From contig DATFXR010000528.1 of assembly GCA_035315685.1 (NCBI GenBank), positions 1 to 8,177 on the forward strand: a DNA stretch of 8,177 nt. The letters run 5' to 3'. This stretch comes from QHWK01 sp035315685 (GTDB taxonomy: Bacteria; Acidobacteriota; Vicinamibacteria; Vicinamibacterales; CAVVIG01). The notes under the pieces are model-generated. The model ran no database searches. It saw nothing but the letters and a program-made list of their open reading frames with translations, and had not been told where the DNA came from. This document shows positions 5,142 through 8,177 of this stretch, in pieces. Numbering within the stretch: position 1 is the stretch's first letter; each line of letters starts with the position of its first letter. The position numbers and the translations under genes were made by a program.

Positions 5142-5504
5142 CTATCCCGCGCTGGAGTGAAAGAGCGCGGCGATCAAATCGTCGTCGGAAAAGCGCGGCA
5201 GCGTCTCGGGTTCGACGTGGTCGAGCCGCTGGATTTCGTCAGCCTCGATGTCGACCTCCAGTGTGCGGCGATCATAATCCAGCCGCGTCGCGGTGAGCGG
5301 CAGCAGGTAGTGGCGCGACGCGAACCGATCGCGCGCCTCGACGACGTAGTAGCGCACCTTGCGGTGGTGAGGATCGATGAGGACACCGTCCAGCTTGCCA
5401 AGCGTCGCGTGCGTCGGGCTGACGAGCACCGCGCCATCGAGTCGACCGGCCGGTGTGTCGACGTTGTGGGCGTCGAGATACTTGAGCCGTTCCACCGATT
5501 CCAT
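5142..5504 (-). CDS. PRC-barrel domain protein
   Basis: A 120-residue cytoplasmic protein built mostly of one PRC-barrel domain, the small beta-barrel found in the photosynthetic reaction-centre H subunit and in the RNA-processing protein RimM. The domain spans about residues 14-92: VDTPAGRLDGAVL, then LGKLDGVLIDPHHRKVRYYV (36-55), where the 'G-x-h-x-D/G-h-h-h-D' pattern is typical, then HYLLPLTATRLDYDRRTL. A short acidic/Asp-rich tail (FSDDDLIAALFHSS) follows. No signal peptide or membrane segment is seen. Stand-alone PRC-barrel proteins are common in stress or envelope contexts but lack a defined reaction, so the role is unknown. ATG 5504 is the only good start, with no Shine-Dalgarno upstream. 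It is preceded by a 297-bp repeat-rich spacer and followed after 118 bp by the secreted-protein gene, so it is likely its own transcription unit. Confidence 0.85.
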   Translation of the reverse strand: MESVERLKYLDAHNVDTPAGRLDGAVLVSPTHATLGKLDGVLIDPHHRKVRYYVVEARDRFASRHYLLPLTATRLDYDRRTLEVDIEADEIQRLDHVEPETLPRFSDDDLIAALFHSSAG

Positions 5505-5801
5505 GCGTTGAGAAATCGCAATTCACATGCCAGCGAGCACGTTTGCAGACGCGCCCAAAAATGTTGCAGCGAACCGCCGCGAGGTTCAGGAATCTGTCGT
5601 GATATGTGACGCGTGACACGGTGGATGAACCGTGACCCGTGACTTGCTGGGTTCCGGCCGGCCACGCGGGAAACTCTGCTTTGTGCAGCTCTGGGCTGGA
5701 ACGCTCGAGCTTGCGGTCCAGCGCCGAAGTGCCGGTCCACTTGCCACTGATCCGGTCGCCAGTCCCCAGTCCGCAGTCTCCAGCCCCGAGCCGCCAGTTC
5801 C
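5505..5801. other. 297-bp gene-free, repeat- and hairpin-rich spacer
   Basis: No believable gene was found on either strand between the M23 peptidase stop and the PRC-barrel start. The spacer holds two heptamer-repeat blocks (listed separately) and, between them, a structured stretch. GCTGGA at 5695-5700 pairs with TCCAGC at 5717-5722, and an inner CGC/GCG pairs after one mismatch, giving a 28-nt hairpin. A smaller CTGC-loop-GCAG hairpin lies at about 5677-5689. The spacer could be the 5' leader of the PRC-barrel transcript, but I could not match it to a riboswitch class I know. Confidence 0.5.
5599..5645. repeat. Degenerate heptamer tandem repeat, GTGACNN type
   Basis: On the plus strand GTGA begins at 5599, 5606, 5613, 5632 and 5639: GTGATAT, GTGACGC, GTGACAC, a 12-base interruption, then GTGACCC and GTGACTT. 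The strict 7-base register on each side of the interruption argues for tandem duplication rather than chance. It lies in the leader region of the PRC-barrel gene. Confidence 0.6.
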
Positions 5802-5820
5802 CTAGTCCCCGAGTCCTCCG
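5761..5820. repeat. Degenerate heptamer tandem repeat, AGTCCCC type, running into the M23 gene
   Basis: On the plus strand AG-started units run AGTCCCC, AGTCCGC, AGTCTCC, AGCCCCG, AGCCGCC, then slightly longer AGTTCCCT, AGTCCCCG and AGTCCTCCG. The first five keep an exact 7-base step. The last units overlap the 3' end of the M23 gene (5802-5820) and encode its final Gly-Gly-Leu-Gly-Asp and the TAG stop. A tandem repeat of different sequence but the same period lies 115 bp away. Confidence 0.65.
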
Positions 5821-6476
5821 GTGAACACGATGTACGGATCGATTGGCGTGCCTTGCCACCACCGCCTGTCGGGCCCCAGCTCGAAGACGGCGAAGTGAAG
5901 ATGCGGCGCGTTCGCCGGCGCGTTGCCTGACGTCCCGACGTACCCAATCACGTCGCCCTGGTTGATCGCCTGCCCTTCGTGTAACGCGTCCGCGTAGCGT
6001 TCGAGATGGGCGTAGTAGTAGCAGAGCCGGCCGTCAGCATCGAACTGATAGACGGTGTGGCCGCCCGCTTTGCTCTCGAAGATCTTCGCGATCATTCCGG
6101 AAGCCACCGCATGCACGGGCGTGTTGCGCGGCGCCAGAATGTCGACCGCTCCGTGGCCGCGAGTGCCGCCTCCCCGACGCTCGTCGAATCCGCCCTTCCA
6201 CGTCTCGACGAGCGCGCCGTCGATCGGGACGCGAAGCGTCGCGTGCGGAATCGAGCCGGCGGTCGCGCTGATCTTGGGTTCCTCGATGCGGCTGTCGATC
6301 GTGCGGCTCGGGGCGATCGTGATGCCGCTGGAGTCCGCTTTCAGCCGGACCGAGTCAGGAATCGGCGGACCATAGGTTCGCAGCCACGCGTCCACGGCCG
6401 CGCCGGCAAAAAAGGCGGCGACGAGCGCCGCGAGGGGGCGCACTCGAGCGCGCCTTTTCCGCGCGACACGTGTCAT
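5802..6476 (-). CDS. M23-family (LytM-type) zinc metallopeptidase, membrane-anchored
   Basis: A 224-residue peptidase expected to cut peptide cross-links of peptidoglycan in the periplasm. An Arg/Lys-rich N-terminus (MTRVARKRRARVR) precedes one hydrophobic segment (about 14-32), which acts as signal anchor. A linker to about residue 80 leads to the M23 domain (about 85-215). Zinc ligands fit His108 and Asp112 in HGAVD and His194 in PHLHF; His157 (YYAHLER) and His192 complete the active site, so the enzyme looks active rather than a degenerate activator. GTSGNAPANAPHLHF (181-195) is the family signature. ATG 6476 overlaps the L,D-transpeptidase stop (ATGA, 4 nt), indicating translational coupling, and it precedes the anchor directly. 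An in-frame extension to 6737 is only a shadow inside the transpeptidase gene. The 3' end merges into the heptamer repeat. Confidence 0.94.
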   Translation of the reverse strand: MTRVARKRRARVRPLAALVAAFFAGAAVDAWLRTYGPPIPDSVRLKADSSGITIAPSRTIDSRIEEPKISATAGSIPHATLRVPIDGALVETWKGGFDERRGGGTRGHGAVDILAPRNTPVHAVASGMIAKIFESKAGGHTVYQFDADGRLCYYYAHLERYADALHEGQAINQGDVIGYVGTSGNAPANAPHLHFAVFELGPDRRWWQGTPIDPYIVFTGGLGD

Positions 6477-7486
6477 CTGAACAGCACGGGCGTGCCCGGC
6501 CTGACCAGCGCCGCGACGCGCGCCGCATCCCAGTTTGTCAGCCGCACGCACCCATGCGATTCGGTGTGGCCGACATTGCCCGGTTCCGGCGTCCCATGCA
6601 ATCCGTAATGTTCCTTGCTCAACGACACCCAGACGACGCCGACCGGATTGTTCGGGCCAGGCTGAATGTTGGCGCGCGCGTCCCTCGGCTTCGCGTCCCA
6701 GAACAGATCCGGATTGTAGTGAAACACCGGGTGCCACTGCGTGCCGAGGACCTTCCAGTCGCCGATCGGCAGGGGATCGTGTTCGCTGCCGGTCGTCACC
6801 GGCGCGAAGAACACCAGCGTGCCGTCGGACCGCGTCGCGCGCAGCGCTGATTCATCCTTCGAGACCTGAATCGTTATGTCGTCCGCGGCCGCGTCGGGGA
6901 CGGGTTTGGCATCCACGAGAAACGGCGTCACAGCGGGCACGACGATCCGCTGACCTGCCGCGATCGGGATCTTCTCGTTCAGTTTCTGCAGCAGCGCCGG
7001 CGAGAGGTGAAAGCGTTCGGCGATCATCTCGAGCGGCGCGCGATATCCAAGAGCGGGCAGAGACGACTGCTTCGCAAGATCGGCCGGAATGTCCGGCTCG
7101 AACGGACCCTCCATGTCCTCGTCGCTGATCGTGTACTCCATCAGCGGCGATTCGCCGGCGTCTCCGCCGAGCGCGTTCCATGTGTCGCAGTCAGGCTGAC
7201 CGTTGGCGTCCATTGCCTTCTCGGCTTGGAGCGCGGCGAGCGCATGCGACAGGTTGGGGCCCGGTTTTCCGTCGATCTGCCCTGTCGAGAATCCCTGTCG
7301 ATCGAGTAGCACCTGGAACGACAGATAGTCGCCGCAGGGAAGCGGCGGCGGTTCCGGCGGTTTTCTCGCGGCGGTTTTCTTTTGAGTCGCACGAGTGCTG
7401 GTGCGCGCGCGCTGCGGAGGTGCGGCGGCGCTGAAAAGCGCGAGCGCGGTCGCGTACGCGGCCAGCTGAAGGGTTCGAGACTTCAT
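6473..7486 (-). CDS. L,D-transpeptidase (YkuD/ErfK type) with peptidoglycan-binding and LysM-like regions
   Basis: A 337-residue secreted enzyme that joins peptidoglycan stem peptides through L,D (3-3) links or attaches proteins to the wall. Domains in order are a signal peptide (MKSRTLQLAAYATALALFSA, 1-20), a basic Pro-rich linker to about 50, a PG_binding_1-like helical domain (52-106, with LDRQGFSTGQIDGKPG), a LysM-like stretch (about 117-186, with ALLQKLNEKIPIAAGQRIVV), and the YkuD catalytic domain (about 203-336). The catalytic motif is complete: HYGLHG (293-298) and SHGCVR (310-315), with nucleophile Cys313 and His311. Cys51 and Cys100 bracket the peptidoglycan-binding region and could form a disulphide. 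ATG 7486 is chosen for the signal peptide; GTG 7495 adds three residues and is possible. The M23 gene overlaps its stop by 4 nt. Upstream, 66 bp away, is the RND permease with a hairpin between, so it may have its own promoter. Confidence 0.95.
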   Translation of the reverse strand: MKSRTLQLAAYATALALFSAAAPPQRARTSTRATQKKTAARKPPEPPPLPCGDYLSFQVLLDRQGFSTGQIDGKPGPNLSHALAALQAEKAMDANGQPDCDTWNALGGDAGESPLMEYTISDEDMEGPFEPDIPADLAKQSSLPALGYRAPLEMIAERFHLSPALLQKLNEKIPIAAGQRIVVPAVTPFLVDAKPVPDAAADDITIQVSKDESALRATRSDGTLVFFAPVTTGSEHDPLPIGDWKVLGTQWHPVFHYNPDLFWDAKPRDARANIQPGPNNPVGVVWVSLSKEHYGLHGTPEPGNVGHTESHGCVRLTNWDAARVAALVRPGTPVLFR

Positions 7487-7518
7487 ACGGTCCACGTAGT
7501 GCAGACCGTGTGCCGGCC

Positions 7519-7552
7519 CTGGAGTGTTGGACCGATGGGCCCCACGCTCCAG
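7519..7552 (-). terminator. Hairpin directly after the RND permease stop codon
   Basis: CTGGAGTGT (7519-7527) pairs with ACGCTCCAG (7544-7552) over nine positions with one G-T wobble, enclosing a 16-nt GC-rich loop that can pair further. It starts at the base following the TAA of the permease gene on the minus strand. No U-tract follows, so Rho-independent termination is possible but not assured; it may protect the 3' end or partly uncouple the permease from the transpeptidase. Confidence 0.5.
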
Positions 7553-8177
7553 TTACTTCGCCGGTGCGGGTGCGAGGGTCTGCGCCGTCTGACGCGACTT
7601 CATCCACGTCTGCAGCTGGGCCATATACGTGTAGACAACCGGCGTGAGATACAGCGTGACCAGCTGCGAGAAGAGCAGACCACCGACCACGACCAGGCCG
7701 AGCGGCTGGCGCGCCTCGCCGCCGGCGCCGTACCCGACCGCGATCGGCACCGCCCCCAGCAGCGCCGCCATCGTCGTCATCATGATCGGCCGGAAGCGAA
7801 TCAGGCAGCCCTGGTAGATCGCTTCCTGCGGCGTCTTGCCGGCGCGCTCGGCCTCGAGCGCGAAGTCAATCTGCATGATCGCGTTCTTCTCGACGATGCC
7901 AATCAGCATGATCATGCCGACGAACGCGTAGATGTTCAGGTCCATCCGGAACACGATCAGCGTGACCAGCGCGCCGAAGGCGGCCGACGGGAGTCCCGAG
8001 AGAATCGTGAGCGGGTGGATGTAGCTCTCGTAGAGGATCCCGAGCACGATGTAGACGACCATCACCGCGATCACCAGCAGCACGGCGAGATTTCCGAGCG
8101 AGCTCTGGAAGGCTTTCGCCGCGCCCTGGAACTGACCGCTGACGGTTTCCGGCAACGTGCGATCGGCGACCTCGCGC
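7553..8177 (-). CDS. RND-family efflux permease (HAE1/AcrB type), C-terminal part (runs off window)
   Basis: The last 207 codons of an inner-membrane RND transporter are visible; the start lies beyond 8177. The normal family length is about 1020-1080 residues, so one fifth is seen. It begins just before TM8 (the last periplasmic strand, VADRTLPETVSGQ) and has five hydrophobic segments matching TM8 to TM12. Family signatures are YIVLGILYESYIHPLTILS, GIVEKNAIMQIDFA (most relatives read VKKNAI or AKNAI at the conserved Lys-Asn), RFRPIMMTTMAALLG and RQPLGLVVVGGLL. The hydrophobic-amphiphilic efflux (HAE1) subclass uses the proton gradient to export toxic compounds with a periplasmic adaptor and outer-membrane channel, whose genes would be expected upstream, outside the window. 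The soluble tail (KSRQTAQTLAPAPAK) is short and unremarkable. The stop TAA is followed at once by a hairpin. Confidence 0.96.
   Translation of the reverse strand, partial: REVADRTLPETVSGQFQGAAKAFQSSLGNLAVLLVIAVMVVYIVLGILYESYIHPLTILSGLPSAAFGALVTLIVFRMDLNIYAFVGMIMLIGIVEKNAIMQIDFALEAERAGKTPQEAIYQGCLIRFRPIMMTTMAALLGAVPIAVGYGAGGEARQPLGLVVVGGLLFSQLVTLYLTPVVYTYMAQLQTWMKSRQTAQTLAPAPAK

Noticed and set aside
5157..5609. Plus-strand open frame opposite the PRC-barrel gene
   Set aside because: The minus strand gives a clear PRC-barrel domain; the plus frame has no recognisable motif.
5605..5620. CRP-type operator (TGTGA...TCACA) near the PRC-barrel gene
   Set aside because: The TGTGA is followed by direct GTGAC repeats, not an inverted TCACA half-site at the right spacing.
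5646..5745. c-di-GMP (GEMM-I) riboswitch on the minus strand because of GCACAAAGC
   Set aside because: The order of conserved elements, the GAAA tetraloop and receptor, and the second conserved strand are not present.
6477..6737. N-terminal extension of the M23 gene
   Set aside because: It lies entirely within the transpeptidase catalytic region; the ATGA overlap and membrane anchor at ATG 6476 explain the start better.

Overview
The window reads as chromosomal DNA from a GC-rich bacterium with an envelope that has a periplasm. Evidence for that is an RND efflux permease, a secreted L,D-transpeptidase and a membrane-anchored M23 peptidase. The mix also includes a PASTA-less Hanks-type kinase, an LCM-family methyltransferase, a Uma2-family gene and heptameric spacer repeats. 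This is reminiscent of Acidobacteriota (Vicinamibacteria-like), but that placement is an inference from gene style and cannot be proven here.

Layout. The left end (1-375, minus) holds the N-lobe of a Ser/Thr protein kinase that runs off the window. Divergent to it (428-1294, plus) is a solute-binding-protein-like gene with no signal peptide and no transporter partner in view. Next on minus (1332-1749) is a Uma2-family gene broken by an internal deletion and frameshift. Divergent from that is an LCM/TIGR00027-type SAM methyltransferase (1946-2797, plus). It ends at a pair of overlapping hairpins that separate it from the convergent minus-strand run.

From 8177 down to 2851 every gene is on the minus strand, in transcription order: RND efflux permease (C-terminal part), L,D-transpeptidase, M23 peptidase (start overlaps the previous stop by 4 nt), PRC-barrel protein, a large secreted protein of unknown function, and a Crp/Fnr regulator. 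The transpeptidase and M23 peptidase form a clear translationally coupled cell-wall pair. The secreted unknown and the Crp/Fnr gene are 22 nt apart and probably co-transcribed, but each also has a -10-like hexamer exactly 8 nt before its start codon and no Shine-Dalgarno, which suggests leaderless starts.

The spacers are unusually structured. Two blocks of degenerate 7-bp tandem repeats lie in the M23/PRC spacer, and one of them runs into the M23 stop codon. A 9-bp tandem repeat and a hairpin lie in the PRC/unknown spacer. Two distant promoters (Uma2 and the secreted unknown) share both an 11-bp TACAAT-containing core and an A-rich upstream block. I see no CRISPR array, tRNA, rRNA, insertion sequence or prophage. 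Nothing in the window is a convincing complete new system. The best leads are the leaderless/shared-promoter pattern, the orphan cytosolic binding protein, and the secreted unknown paired with a non-canonical Crp/Fnr regulator.
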